A stretch of 64,000 nucleotides of DNA from Lysobacter sp. Root494 (GCF_001427225.1 NZ_LMFH01000005.1:1268738-1332737), one strand, 5' to 3'; positions 7,244 to 15,881 are shown, counted from the stretch's first letter. Notes: generated by a model not told the origin, from the sequence alone. Translations and numbers: made by a program.

Positions 7244-8980
7244 ATGAGCACGCGGTACGACCAGCACGGCAGCATTCCCGTCGATCCGACCACGTCGCTT
7301 TACCGTCTGGGCGCCGGCGGACCGAGCCTCTCCGCTGGGCTCGCGGCAGCGGGTGCGACGGGACGGCGCGTCGCGCTGTTGCATATCGACATCGACCGCT
7401 TCGGTGCGATCAACGACAGCATGGGCCATGCCGTTGGCGACCAGGTGCTTGCAGCGATCGCGCAACGGCTCGACAAGGCCATGCCGGCCGAAGGCTGGTT
7501 ATGGCGGCTCGGAAGCGACGAGTTCGTGGCGGGAATCGGTTATCGCCGCGACGAACCCGATGGCATGGCACTGGCCGAGCGACTGCACGATGCTTTCGAT
7601 TCCCCCCTGTCGGTCCCGCCGTACGTGTTGCAGGTGAGTCTGGCGATCGGCATCGCCGTGTATCCCGACGACGCGCAGGATGCAGCCGGCCTGCTCGCGC
7701 AGGCCGACGAGGCTGTGCGCCTGGCCAAGCGCGAGAGCAACAACGGCATCGGTCTGTCCGTGTTGCCCAACGGCTCGCCGCAGAATCACGAAAACCTGTC
7801 GCGCACCGTGGTCGATGCCCTGGCGAACGATGAGTTCAAGCTGTTCTATCAGCCGACGGTCAACGCGCAGGACGGCAGCATCGACGCAGTAAGCGTGCTG
7901 CTGCGCTGGCAGACGTCCGATCACGGACTGTTGCGACCCGGCAATTTCCTCGACGTGATCGACCGCAGCGGGCTGTCCGCGCGCGTCGGCTACTGGGTGG
8001 TGAACCGCGCCATTTCGCAACTCGCGAAATGGCGCGCGGAAGGCCTGGATTACCTCAACATCTCCGTGCACCTGGCCAACCCGATGCTGATCCGCCCGGA
8101 TTGCACGGACCTGATCGGGCAGATGTTGCACAAGCACCAGATTCCGGCCCGCGCGTTGGAGTTCGAAGTCTCCGAAAGCGTGCTTGCCCTGGATGCCCGC
8201 AACGTTGCAGGCACCCTGGCCGGCCTGCGTGCGCTCGGCGCGACGATGACGGTGCAGGACTTCGGCATGGGTGGGCTCGGGCTCGCTGCCCTGGCTCAAT
8301 ACCCGCTGGATCGCCTCAAGATCGACCGCAGCCTGATCCACAACATCGCCAGCGATCCGCGGGCGGCGGCGATCGTGCGCGGGATCATCGCGCTGGGTCA
8401 CCGGCTTGGAATGAAGGTCACGGCGAAGGGCGTGGAGACCGAAGCCGAAGTCAACTTCCTCCGCCGCAACCACTGCGATTTCTTCCTCGGGCATCTCTTC
8501 AGTCCGCCTCGCCCGGCCGGGGACATGGGCGAACTGATCCGCCGCCGCTTCCTGTTGCCGGAAGCATTCGCGGCCACGCGTCCGGAACGCACGCTGCTGC
8601 TGCTCGACGACGAGAACAACGTGCTGCGCTCGCTCGTGCGCCTGTTCCGCCGCGACGGTTATCGCCTGCTGACGGCGAGCAGCGTCCGTGAAGCCTTCGA
8701 CCTTCTCGCGAACAATCCCGTCCAGGTGATCCTGTCCGACCAGCGCATGCCCGACATGAACGGCACCGAGTTCCTGGAGCGTGTCCGCGATCTTTATCCG
8801 GACACGATGCGCATGGTCCTGTCCGGTTACACGGACCTGGCGACGATCACCGATGCGATCAATCGCGGCGCGATCTACCGCTTCCTGACCAAGCCGTGGA
8901 ACGACGACGAACTGCGCGAGCACATCCGCGATGCGTTCCGCGCGCATGAACGCGTGGGAACTTACGAAGAGAGCTTCTGA
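7244..8980 (+). CDS. Degenerate GGDEF-EAL protein with C-terminal receiver domain
   Basis: Protein of 578 residues without membrane segments. Order: GGDEF-like domain (about 1-175, signature GSDEF in place of GGDEF), EAL-like domain (about 190-440), receiver domain (about 455-570, phosphoacceptor D499 in SDQRMPDMNG). Several EAL catalytic positions are changed: EAL reads SVL, DDFG reads QDFG, and the AEGVE motif reads AKGVE. It therefore probably binds or senses c-di-GMP, or acts through partners, rather than making or breaking it. The receiver resembles those of HupR/RpfG-type regulators. ATG 7244 was chosen because the earlier in-frame part has no domain. It converges on the kinase gene, whose stop is 54 bases away. 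Confidence 0.88.
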   Translation: MSTRYDQHGSIPVDPTTSLYRLGAGGPSLSAGLAAAGATGRRVALLHIDIDRFGAINDSMGHAVGDQVLAAIAQRLDKAMPAEGWLWRLGSDEFVAGIGYRRDEPDGMALAERLHDAFDSPLSVPPYVLQVSLAIGIAVYPDDAQDAAGLLAQADEAVRLAKRESNNGIGLSVLPNGSPQNHENLSRTVVDALANDEFKLFYQPTVNAQDGSIDAVSVLLRWQTSDHGLLRPGNFLDVIDRSGLSARVGYWVVNRAISQLAKWRAEGLDYLNISVHLANPMLIRPDCTDLIGQMLHKHQIPARALEFEVSESVLALDARNVAGTLAGLRALGATMTVQDFGMGGLGLAALAQYPLDRLKIDRSLIHNIASDPRAAAIVRGIIALGHRLGMKVTAKGVETEAEVNFLRRNHCDFFLGHLFSPPRPAGDMGELIRRRFLLPEAFAATRPERTLLLLDDENNVLRSLVRLFRRDGYRLLTASSVREAFDLLANNPVQVILSDQRMPDMNGTEFLERVRDLYPDTMRMVLSGYTDLATITDAINRGAIYRFLTKPWNDDELREHIRDAFRAHERVGTYEESF

Positions 8981-9034
8981 GGGCGCATCGCCCGCCGGTT
9001 CCAACGCCGTGGCAACGGGCGATGAGCGTCCGCG

Positions 9035-10252
9035 CTATCCGCCTTCAGGCTGGACGACCGGCAGCACCAGCCGGAATACGCTGCCGCTGCCGCGCGCGCT
9101 GCTGACTTCGATCCGGCCGTGGTGCTTGGCAACGATGTTGTAGGCGACCGCCAATCCCAGGCCGGTGCCGCGGCCGATCGGCTTGGTGGTGAAGAACGGC
9201 TCGAAGATGCGCGGCAAGGCTTCGGGGGCGATGCCGCAGCCGGTGTCCGCGATGCTGATCCATGCTTCGCCATTCTCCGCACCGGTAGCGATGACGATGC
9301 TGCCGCGTTTCTCGATCGCCTGGCCCGCGTTGATGAGCAGCGTCATCAGCACCTGGTTGATTTCCGATGCGTGGCATTCCACCAGCGGCATCTCGCCGTA
9401 GTGCTTCTCCAGGTGAACCTTGTACTTGAGCTCGTTCCAGACGATGTTGATCGTCGATTCGAGCCCCTTGTGCAGGTCCGCCGGGCGCATCGGTTCGCTG
9501 CTGCTTCGCGAGAAATCCTTCAGGTCCTGCACGATCTTGGTGACTCGCTCGATGCCTTCGCGCGATTCCTCGAGCAGCTTGGGCAGGTCGCCGGCGATGA
9601 AGTCGATATCGAGCCTGTCGCGCCTGGCCTGCACTTCGTGGCGGCGCGCGACCGGATCGTCCGACTGGAGGACCGAGTCGTAGCACTCGACCAATGCGAA
9701 CAGCGCGCCGACGTATTCCTGCAGCGTGCCCAGGTTCGAATGCACGTAACCGATCGGATTGTTGATCTCGTGCGCGACGCCGGCGGCGAGCTGGCCGATC
9801 GACGCCATCTTTTCCGATTGCAGCAGCTGTTCGTGCGAGCCCCCCAGGCGCCGGAAGGTATGAGCGAACCGGTCGTGCGGCGCATCGGTTGCGTGCGCGT
9901 CTGCGCTGCCTGCAGCACCCACTTCGCCAATGGTCAGAAGGCTGCGCGTCGCCTCGCCCTGTTTGCCCGTGTAGAGGCGCACGCCCAGCGTCGTGCCCTG
10001 GACATCGAGTTCGCCGGTCCAGCGGCCTGTCGCCCTCGCCTCCGCCCATTCGTCCTGCGACACCAGGCCCAACAGGAATTCGGGACCGGCGCCGGGACGG
10101 AGCCGCGCGGCCAGCGCATGGCTGGACGGATTGGCATGGAGGATCAGGCCGTGCGCATCGACCAGCATTGCCGCACTGCCCACGGTATCGACGACCCAGC
10201 GCATGTCGTCGCTGCGGCTGACGGACGACGGATTCGATTCGTGTTCGCTCAT
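9035..10252 (-). CDS. Soluble sensor histidine kinase with PAS-like domain
   Basis: Kinase of 405 residues with no membrane segment. A PAS-like domain covers about residues 17-110. The dimerisation domain carries H161 in GVAHEINNPIGYV. The ATPase domain shows NQVLMTLLINAGQAI (N box), DTGCGI (G1), FEPFFTTKP (F box) and GTGLGLAV (G2). The long insert after the H box (residues about 170-235) is typical of HupT-like kinases. Its start overlaps the flgN stop by 4 bases, so it belongs to the flgM-flgN transcript. No response regulator lies on the same strand; the convergent receiver-GGDEF-EAL protein is the best candidate partner. Confidence 0.9.
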   Translation of the reverse strand: MSEHESNPSSVSRSDDMRWVVDTVGSAAMLVDAHGLILHANPSSHALAARLRPGAGPEFLLGLVSQDEWAEARATGRWTGELDVQGTTLGVRLYTGKQGEATRSLLTIGEVGAAGSADAHATDAPHDRFAHTFRRLGGSHEQLLQSEKMASIGQLAAGVAHEINNPIGYVHSNLGTLQEYVGALFALVECYDSVLQSDDPVARRHEVQARRDRLDIDFIAGDLPKLLEESREGIERVTKIVQDLKDFSRSSSEPMRPADLHKGLESTINIVWNELKYKVHLEKHYGEMPLVECHASEINQVLMTLLINAGQAIEKRGSIVIATGAENGEAWISIADTGCGIAPEALPRIFEPFFTTKPIGRGTGLGLAVAYNIVAKHHGRIEVSSARGSGSVFRLVLPVVQPEGG

Positions 10253-10605
10253 CCCACCCCGAGGCAGCGCGCCGTAGGGCTGGCGCCCGGCTGCCCGGTG
10301 GCATCGTACACGCCGGTGGATTCCACGCGGCCGAGATGGCGCAACGCCCAGCTCACTTCACGGCGGCGACGCGCCAGCAGGATGCCGTTGGCCTGGTTGA
10401 AATCGCGCAACGCGTGCAGGCGGTCCACATTGCCCGCATCCGGTGGAAGGCTTTCGGCCTCGCGCAGCGCGGTGAGCTTGGCCGCGGTCGAGCTGAGCAG
10501 CGCTTCGGCGTCGTGTTCGAGCAGCGCGCGCCGTTCCGCGTTGAGCGCGAGTTCCAGCGCTTCGAGCGGATGCGGGGCGGTGGTCGGATCCACGACAGGG
10601 GACAT
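10249..10605 (-). CDS. flgN: Flagellar export chaperone FlgN
   Basis: Small, mostly helical protein of 118 residues in the usual FlgN length range. It has Leu/Ala-rich heptads and the NQANGILLARRRREVSWALRHL helix typical of the family's C-terminal, substrate-binding part. FlgN keeps the hook-filament junction proteins FlgK and FlgL (both encoded in this window) competent for export. It lies between flgM and the kinase, with 26 bases after flgM. The sequence alone is weakly diagnostic; position supports the call. Confidence 0.85.
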   Translation of the reverse strand: MSPVVDPTTAPHPLEALELALNAERRALLEHDAEALLSSTAAKLTALREAESLPPDAGNVDRLHALRDFNQANGILLARRRREVSWALRHLGRVESTGVYDATGQPGASPTARCLGVG

Positions 10606-10631
10606 GGTCGGTGCGTGTGGCTCTGCAGCTT

Positions 10632-10940
10632 CTACTTCGTCAGCGCACGGTCGAGATCGAGCATGCGGTCGGCGACCTTTGCCGCATCGACGCGATAGCT
10701 GCCGTCGGCAATGGCCGCGCGCAGCGCATTGACGCGGGCGACGTCGATGCCGGCCGGGGCGGAACCCAGCTGGCGTTCGAGGGCTTGCAGGCTTTCGGCT
10801 TCACCAGTGAAGCGCACGCTTTCGGTCGTGCTGGCGGCGGACACCGGCTGGCCGCGTTCCGCGCCGGCACGGGCAGCCGACGAGGCCACGGGCTCGGATG
10901 GCCGTGCAAGCGGCTGCGATCCTTCGATCTTGTGGGTCAT
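10632..10940 (-). CDS. flgM: Anti-sigma-28 factor FlgM
   Basis: Protein of 102 residues. The N-terminal half is disordered and Ser/Ala-rich, as expected for an exported FlgM. The C-terminal half, from about residue 60 (IDVARVNALRAAIADGSYRVDAAKVADRML, split by family motif), is the FliA-binding part. It inhibits FliA (encoded at 49935) until the hook is complete and FlgM is exported. ATG 10940 has AGGAG 9 bases upstream. A FliA-type promoter precedes it, which would give the usual feedback loop. The order flgA-flgM-flgN is classical. Confidence 0.93.
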   Translation of the reverse strand: MTHKIEGSQPLARPSEPVASSAARAGAERGQPVSAASTTESVRFTGEAESLQALERQLGSAPAGIDVARVNALRAAIADGSYRVDAAKVADRMLDLDRALTK

Positions 10941-10970
10941 GACGCACTCCTGATGACTCGGTCGAGCACT

Positions 10971-10997
10971 GTAACGGCACCGCTCCGCCGAACTTGA
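10971..10997 (-). promoter_or_regulatory. Sigma28 (FliA) promoter of flgM
   Basis: On the minus strand TCAA, 15 bases, then GCCGTTAC. The -10 element is identical to that of fliC in this window. It ends 30 bases before the flgM start codon. Confidence 0.8.
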
Positions 10998-11028
10998 GCC
11001 TGCCCTGGCGATGGATTGAAGCGGCAGG

Positions 11029-11712
11029 TCACGGCAGGACCTCCACGGTCCCGTCCGCGCCCAGCTGGCCGCGGAGAATACGGCGGGACACGGTGTTTTC
11101 CACCGTGATCCGACCGCCAGGCTGGGCCGGGCCCAGCGCGCGCCCCTGCATCCGGACCTCCACGCCACCGGACCGTGCCAGCAGTACCACCGGATCGCCA
11201 CGTCGCAGTGTCGCGCCCACGGCAAAATCCGCTTCGGTGGGAACGGTACCGGCTGCGAGCAGGCGGCGGGGCACGCGACCGGCCAGCGCGGCCGGATCGC
11301 TGAAAGCCGTGCCCGTCAACGTGGCCATGTCGCGGCGCTGGACGATGAGTTGCTGCGCAGCGATCGGCATGCCTGGCGAGGCAGGCGCGGCGAGGACAAC
11401 GACGTCGGCTTCGCGATGCGCCTGCACCGGCACGTACACACGCCAACCCGGTGCATCGGGACAGCGCACGAGTGCCGTGCGTGGACCCGACGCGGCGGCC
11501 TGTAGCGGCTGCGCGCAGCGCGGAAGCCGCAAAGCCGCGTCGAGCGTGGCGTCGGCGTCGGCGGGAGCGCCTACCGCCGCGATCGCCGCAGCCCGTATAG
11601 CGTCCGGCGGATGCGATGCGCCCCGGTCCGCCGCGTCCGCAACGGCGACGCCGCCGCACGCGAACAGGACGGACAGCAGTGACGCGGGCAGGCGGGGGCG
11701 GAACGAGAACAT
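11029..11712 (-). CDS. flgA: P-ring assembly chaperone FlgA
   Basis: Periplasmic protein of 227 residues with a signal peptide (residues about 1-28, ending VAVADA). The C-terminal SAF-type half shows MATLTGTAFSDPAALAG, RRLLAAGTVPTEADF and VRMQGRALGPAQPGGRI, the stretch conserved in FlgA. It assists assembly of FlgI into the P ring. ATG 11712 gives the best signal peptide; an in-frame ATG at 11745 would add 11 residues. No Shine-Dalgarno precedes 11712, and a sigma54 element places the transcript start on this codon. It is divergent from cheV. Confidence 0.9.
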   Translation of the reverse strand: MFSFRPRLPASLLSVLFACGGVAVADAADRGASHPPDAIRAAAIAAVGAPADADATLDAALRLPRCAQPLQAAASGPRTALVRCPDAPGWRVYVPVQAHREADVVVLAAPASPGMPIAAQQLIVQRRDMATLTGTAFSDPAALAGRVPRRLLAAGTVPTEADFAVGATLRRGDPVVLLARSGGVEVRMQGRALGPAQPGGRITVENTVSRRILRGQLGADGTVEVLP

Positions 11713-11722
11713 GCCGGCACGT

Positions 11723-11738
11723 TGCAAGGCGCGTGCCC
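11723..11738 (-). promoter_or_regulatory. Sigma54 (RpoN) promoter of flgA
   Basis: Minus strand GGGCACG-CGCC-TTGCA: the -24 GG and -12 GC are correctly spaced. The C of the -12 GC is base 11724, which predicts transcription starting at about 11712, the A of the flgA start codon. Confidence 0.65.
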
Positions 11739-11794
11739 GGCGCATCGCGGAGCGCCAGGCTCAAGGAATGGGCTTTGCAGCCGACAAACCGCCC

Positions 11795-12712
11795 ATGAGC
11801 CAGGACCTGCTAGACCGCATCGACCAACGCACCCGGCTGGCCGGACACAACCGGCTGGCGTTGCTGTTGTTCCGGCTCGCTTCGCGTCAGCTTTTTGGCG
11901 TGAACGTCTTCAAGGTGCAGGAAGTGCTGCCGCGGCCCGCCCTGTTCACCCTGCCCTCGCTGCCGGCGGCGTTCGTGGGTGCCGCCGACGTGCGCGGACG
12001 CAGCGTGCCGGTGCTCGACCTCGCGCGGGCGATCGGTCATGCGAGTGACGCCGAATTCGAACCGAAGTACCTGGTCGTCACCGAATTCAACCGCTCGGTG
12101 CAGGGCTTCCTCGTGGGCGGCGTCGACCGCATCGTCAACATCGCGGTGGAACAGATCCAGCCGCCGCCGGAACTGGGCGGCGACAGCCATTACCTCACCG
12201 GCATTACCCGCCACCAGGGCGAGCTGATCCAGCTGATCGACGTGGAAAGCGTGCTGGCCGAGTCCGCCCCGCGCAGCAGCGACGGCGGCGCGATCTCGAT
12301 CCTGCCCATGACGGCGGGTCCGCGCGAAGTGCTGGTCGTCGACGACTCGCGCGTCGCGCGCAACCAGATCCGCGCCGTGCTGCACCAGCTCGGGCTGGAA
12401 GCGACGCTGCTGTCCGATGGCCGTCAGGCACTCGATCACCTGCAGTTGATGGCCCGCTCGGGGCAGCCGCCGCACGAACGCTATGCCATGGTCATCTCCG
12501 ACATCGAAATGCCGGCGATGGACGGTTACACCCTGACGACGGAAATCCGTCACGACCCGGCGCTGCGCGGACTCTTCGTGCTGTTGCATACCTCGCTGTC
12601 GGGCGTGTTCAACCAGGCGATGGTGGAACGCGTCGGCGCGGACGACTTCGTGCCGAAGTACTCGGAGCGGGATCTGGCGGACCGGATCGCAGCGCGGATT
12701 CGGGCGTTTTGA
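11795..12712 (+). CDS. cheV: Chemotaxis adaptor-receiver protein CheV
   Basis: Protein of 305 residues: CheW-like adaptor domain (about 15-160, with VNVFKVQEVL and GAADVRGRSVPVLDL) followed by a receiver domain (about 178-300) with VVDDS and phosphoacceptor D236 in VISDIEMPAMDG. CheV couples receptors to CheA and is thought to serve in adaptation. Two starts are possible, ATG 11768 and ATG 11795; the second matches the usual MSxDLLxRID beginning. It stands alone between flgA (divergent) and flgB. The 281-base gap after it holds a palindromic element and the flgB promoter. Confidence 0.93.
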   Translation: MSQDLLDRIDQRTRLAGHNRLALLLFRLASRQLFGVNVFKVQEVLPRPALFTLPSLPAAFVGAADVRGRSVPVLDLARAIGHASDAEFEPKYLVVTEFNRSVQGFLVGGVDRIVNIAVEQIQPPPELGGDSHYLTGITRHQGELIQLIDVESVLAESAPRSSDGGAISILPMTAGPREVLVVDDSRVARNQIRAVLHQLGLEATLLSDGRQALDHLQLMARSGQPPHERYAMVISDIEMPAMDGYTLTTEIRHDPALRGLFVLLHTSLSGVFNQAMVERVGADDFVPKYSERDLADRIAARIRAF

Positions 12713-12716
12713 TGCT

Positions 12717-12888
12717 CGTCATCCCTGCGAAGCGCTCTTTCACAACCTAAGGCTGGTCAAGCAGGGATCCAGTGCCTTGCTTCTGATTCTCGAGCGCGAA
12801 AGGCGCTGGATGAACGGACATGCGTCCGTGGAAAAGACGCCTGCTTGACCAGCCTTCGGCTGCGAAAGAGCGCTTCGCAGGAATGACG
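12717..12888. repeat. Palindromic BIME-like element A (cheV-flgB gap)
   Basis: Outer arms at 12717-12741 and 12864-12888 are inverted repeats matching at 24 of 25 bases, beginning CGTCATCCCTGCG. A second perfect 14-base inverted pair, GGCTGGTCAAGCAG, sits at 12751-12764 and 12841-12854. The CCAGTGC core is shared with elements B, C and D. It probably folds into one long hairpin in RNA. Confidence 0.85.
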
Positions 12889-12943
12889 GACAGGACCGAT
12901 CCGTCGGGGTTTCCTGACAACGTCGGGCGAGCATCACGTCCGC

Positions 12944-12959
12944 TGGCACGCCGCTTGCC
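12944..12959 (+). promoter_or_regulatory. Sigma54 promoter of the flgB operon
   Basis: TGGCACG-CCGC-TTGCC is an essentially perfect -24/-12 element. Transcription would start near 12970, 24 bases before flgB, leaving room for the GGAGAG ribosome site. Activation by FleQ is inferred. Confidence 0.92.
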
Positions 12960-12993
12960 TCACCCGGGAGGAAATCCGCTCCCGGAGAGCACC

Positions 12994-13368
12994 ATGTCCG
13001 ACTTCCTTGGCATCCACGGCACCGCGCTCGCATTGCGCGAGAAGCGCTTGCAGCTGCTCGCCGCCAATATCGCCAACGCGGACACACCGCATTACCAGGC
13101 CCAGGATCTGGACTTCACCACTGCGCTCCGCAGTGCGCTGCAGCCCGGCAGCAACGCGACGGGCCCCGGCGGCGGGGATGCGATCCAGCAAGCCGCCGCG
13201 AGCGCGCAGTACCTGCGTCCGGCCAGCCAGCCCAGCCTCGACGGCAACACGGTCGATGGCGATCGCGAGAACGCGAGCTACGCGCAGGCGGTCGTTGAAT
13301 ACCGCGCCTCGCTTTCCTTCATCGAATCGAAGGTCCGCTCGATGCTGACCGCGATCACCGGCCAATAG
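12994..13368 (+). CDS. flgB: Flagellar proximal rod protein FlgB
   Basis: Rod subunit of 124 residues, of normal length, exported by the flagellar type III system without a cleaved signal. It carries the family motif LLAANIANADTPHYQAQD near residues 23-40 and a C-terminal coiled-coil segment (SYAQAVVEYRASLSFIESK). ATG 12994 follows GGAGAG at good spacing. It is first in the flgBCDEFGHIJKL run and is preceded by a sigma54 promoter. Confidence 0.96.
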   Translation: MSDFLGIHGTALALREKRLQLLAANIANADTPHYQAQDLDFTTALRSALQPGSNATGPGGGDAIQQAAASAQYLRPASQPSLDGNTVDGDRENASYAQAVVEYRASLSFIESKVRSMLTAITGQ

Positions 13369-13382
13369 GAGGCGCGCGGCCC

Positions 13383-13790
13383 ATGAGCAACCTGCCCATC
13401 TTCGACGTCGCCGGTTCGGCGATGAACGCGCAGTCGGTGCGGCTGAGCACCGTCGCGTCCAACCTCGCCAACGCCGACTCGATTTCCGGAAATCCCGACG
13501 CCGTATTCCGCGCCAAACAGCCGGTGTTTTCGGCGGAACCGGTCGGCAACGACCCGGCGCTCGCCGGCGTGCAGGTGACGCAGGTCACCGAAAGCACCGC
13601 TGCACCGCTGAAGCGCTACGAACCCGGCCATCCGCTCGCCGACGCACAGGGCTACGTGTACGCGCCGGACATCGATCCGGTCGCGCAGATGGTCGACCTC
13701 ATCTCCGCCTCGCGCAGCTACCAGGCCAATGTCGAGGTGTTCAACAGCGCGAAGGAACTCGCCGTCGCCACGCTCAACCTGGGCCGCTGA
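13383..13790 (+). CDS. flgC: Flagellar proximal rod protein FlgC
   Basis: Rod subunit of 135 residues. The N-terminal motif SVRLSTVASNLANADSISG (residues about 18-36) and the C-terminal helix VDLISASRSYQANVEVFNSAKE are the two halves of the rod/hook family coiled coil. It starts 14 bases after flgB with a GGAGG-like site. With FlgB and FlgF it forms the proximal rod. Confidence 0.96.
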   Translation: MSNLPIFDVAGSAMNAQSVRLSTVASNLANADSISGNPDAVFRAKQPVFSAEPVGNDPALAGVQVTQVTESTAAPLKRYEPGHPLADAQGYVYAPDIDPVAQMVDLISASRSYQANVEVFNSAKELAVATLNLGR

Positions 13791-13819
13791 CGCGCGCCCG
13801 CCGAGGAAATCGTTTCGAT

Positions 13820-14485
13820 ATGAGCACGGTCACCAGCAGCACCGACAACACCTTCGCTTCGCTCGGCCTGGCGGCGCAGCCGAACGACCGCAGCACGTCG
13901 CTCGGCCAGGCCGATTTCCTGCGCCTGATGACCGAGCAGCTCAAGAACCAGGACCCGCTGAAGCCGCTCGACAACGCACAGTTCCTTGGCCAGCTCGCGC
14001 AGTTTTCCACCGTGCAGGGCATCGACAAGATGCAGGGCGCGATGCAGGCGGTCGCGAGCATCATGGAATCCGACCAGACCTTGCGCGCGGCCGCACTGGT
14101 GGGCCGCGAAGCGCTGGTGGAAGCCTCTTCTCTCGACGTGCAGGCCGGCACCACTGTGCGCGGCGAAATCACGGCCACGAGCGCGGGTCCGGTCACCGTC
14201 GAGATCGTCGATGCCGCAGGCACGCGCGTACGCACCATGAGCGTGCAGGCGAATGCCGCCGGCAATGTGCCCTTCCAGTGGGACGGACGCGACGATGCGG
14301 GCCAGGCGACGACCGGCGGCCGTTACACCGTCCGCGCAATCGCAGGCAGTGGCGAGGAGTCCGAAGCCCTCACCGTCAGCGTCGCTGCGCAGATCGACAG
14401 CGTTTCCATCGAGCCCAGCGGGCTCGTCCTCAACCTCGAAGGCCTGGGCAGCCATCCGCTGTCGGCCATCCGCCGCATCGGCTGA
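13820..14485 (+). CDS. flgD: Hook capping / scaffold protein FlgD
   Basis: Protein of 221 residues. The N-terminal segment carries the conserved FLRLMTEQLKNQDPLKPLDN (residues about 34-53) and FLGQLAQFSTVQGI. The C-terminal part (about 85-205) is the beta-rich FlgD domain, with the PFQWDGRDDAGQ turn. It caps the growing hook and is discarded once FlgK arrives. It lies between the rod genes and the hook gene, the standard order. Confidence 0.96.
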   Translation: MSTVTSSTDNTFASLGLAAQPNDRSTSLGQADFLRLMTEQLKNQDPLKPLDNAQFLGQLAQFSTVQGIDKMQGAMQAVASIMESDQTLRAAALVGREALVEASSLDVQAGTTVRGEITATSAGPVTVEIVDAAGTRVRTMSVQANAAGNVPFQWDGRDDAGQATTGGRYTVRAIAGSGEESEALTVSVAAQIDSVSIEPSGLVLNLEGLGSHPLSAIRRIG

Positions 14486-14535
14486 TCGCCGGTGCAGTTC
14501 CCAGACGCACGACTCCACACGGCACAGGAGCACAC

Positions 14536-15756
14536 ATGAGTTTCCGCATCTCGCTCAGTGGCATGAACGCGGCTTCGGCCGATCTCAACGTCACCTCGCA
14601 CAACATCGCCAACGCGAACACCACAGGCTTCAAGGAATCGCGTGCGGAGTTCGCCGACGTCTTCCCGGTCTCGGCCGCCGGCCTCTCGCGCAACGCGATC
14701 GGCGCGGGCGTGCGGCTGGACAAGGTCGCGCAGCAGTTCGCACAGGGCAACGTGGACTTCACCGGCCGCGCGCTCGATCTCGCGCTGTCCGGCCAGGGCT
14801 TCTTCACCCTGTCCGCCAATGGGTCGATGGTGTATTCGCGCGCCGGCAACTTCGGCACCGATCGCGATGGCTATGTCGTGAATCCGTCGGGCCAGCGCTT
14901 GCAGGTGTTCCTGCCGAATGCAGGCGGCAATGGTTTCGATACGGGCCGCTTGGGCGACCTGCGGCTGGCTACCGGCGATTCGCCGCCGTTGGCGACCACC
15001 ACGGTCGAAGTCGGCACCAACCTGCCGGGCGATGCGTCGCCGCCGCTGCTCAGTCCGTTCGACGCCAACGACCCGTCCACGTACAACCACACCACTTCCG
15101 TGACGGTCTACGACTCGCTCGGCGCGACGCACACGCAGTCGATGTACTTCATCAAGACGGCGAACCCGAACGAGTGGCAGGTGCAGACGCAGATCGATGG
15201 CGCCGACGTGGGCACGGCGCAGACGCTGCAGTATTCGTCGAGTGGGCAGCTGGTTTCGCCATCGCCCGGCCGCATCGCCCTGCCCGCCTTCACTCCGGCA
15301 ACCGGCGCGGCACCCATGCCGGTCACGCTCGAGATGAGCGGCTCCACGCAGTACGGCAATGCATTCGGCGTGTCGTCGCTGACGCAGGATGGTTATGCGA
15401 CGGGCCGCCTCATCAACATCGAGGTCTCCAGCGAAGGCATCGTCAATGCGCGCTACACCAACGGCGTGTCGACGCCGCTCGGCCAGGTCGCGCTGACCAC
15501 CTTCACCAATCCGCAGGGTCTGCAGCCGCTGGGCGACAACGGCTGGGCGGAGACGTTCGAGTCGGGCCAGGCGCGCCGCGGTGCCGCGGGAACGTCTGAA
15601 TTCGGACTGGTGCAGGGGGGCGCGCTGGAAGCCTCCAACGTGGACCTCACCGCGCAGCTGGTGAACATGATCAGCGCGCAGCGCAACTTCCAGGCGAACG
15701 CGCAGATGATTTCGACACAGGACCAGATCACGCAGACGGTGATCAACATTCGCTAG
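14536..15756 (+). CDS. flgE: Flagellar hook protein FlgE
   Basis: Hook subunit of 406 residues. The N-terminal motif LNVTSHNIANANTTGFKESR (residues about 17-36) and the C-terminal motif VNMISAQRNFQANAQMISTQ are the family coiled-coil ends. The middle carries the D1/D2 domains with VTVYDSLGATHTQSMYF. ATG 14536 follows AGGAG. The frame is open upstream but overlaps flgD in another frame, so the longer version is rejected. Confidence 0.96.
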   Translation: MSFRISLSGMNAASADLNVTSHNIANANTTGFKESRAEFADVFPVSAAGLSRNAIGAGVRLDKVAQQFAQGNVDFTGRALDLALSGQGFFTLSANGSMVYSRAGNFGTDRDGYVVNPSGQRLQVFLPNAGGNGFDTGRLGDLRLATGDSPPLATTTVEVGTNLPGDASPPLLSPFDANDPSTYNHTTSVTVYDSLGATHTQSMYFIKTANPNEWQVQTQIDGADVGTAQTLQYSSSGQLVSPSPGRIALPAFTPATGAAPMPVTLEMSGSTQYGNAFGVSSLTQDGYATGRLINIEVSSEGIVNARYTNGVSTPLGQVALTTFTNPQGLQPLGDNGWAETFESGQARRGAAGTSEFGLVQGGALEASNVDLTAQLVNMISAQRNFQANAQMISTQDQITQTVINIR

Positions 15757-15774
15757 TGAGCGATCCCTCTTGCT

Positions 15775-15881
15775 TGTCATCCCCGCGAAGGCGGGGATCC
15801 AGTGACTTGGCCTTGGCTTTCAGCTTCAGACGCAGGCGAAAAGCAAAGTCGCTGGGTTCCCGCCTACGCGGGAACGACGAG
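15775..15881. repeat. Palindromic BIME-like element B (flgE-flgF gap)
   Basis: Two inverted hairpin units. The left begins TTGTCATCCCCGCGAAGG and continues GCGGGGATCCAGTGAC. The right runs GTCGCTGGGTTCCCGCC and then TACGCGGGAACGACGA. Each unit is itself a hairpin (CCCCGC-GAAG-GCGGGG on the left). It fills most of the gap between two genes of one operon. Confidence 0.88.
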
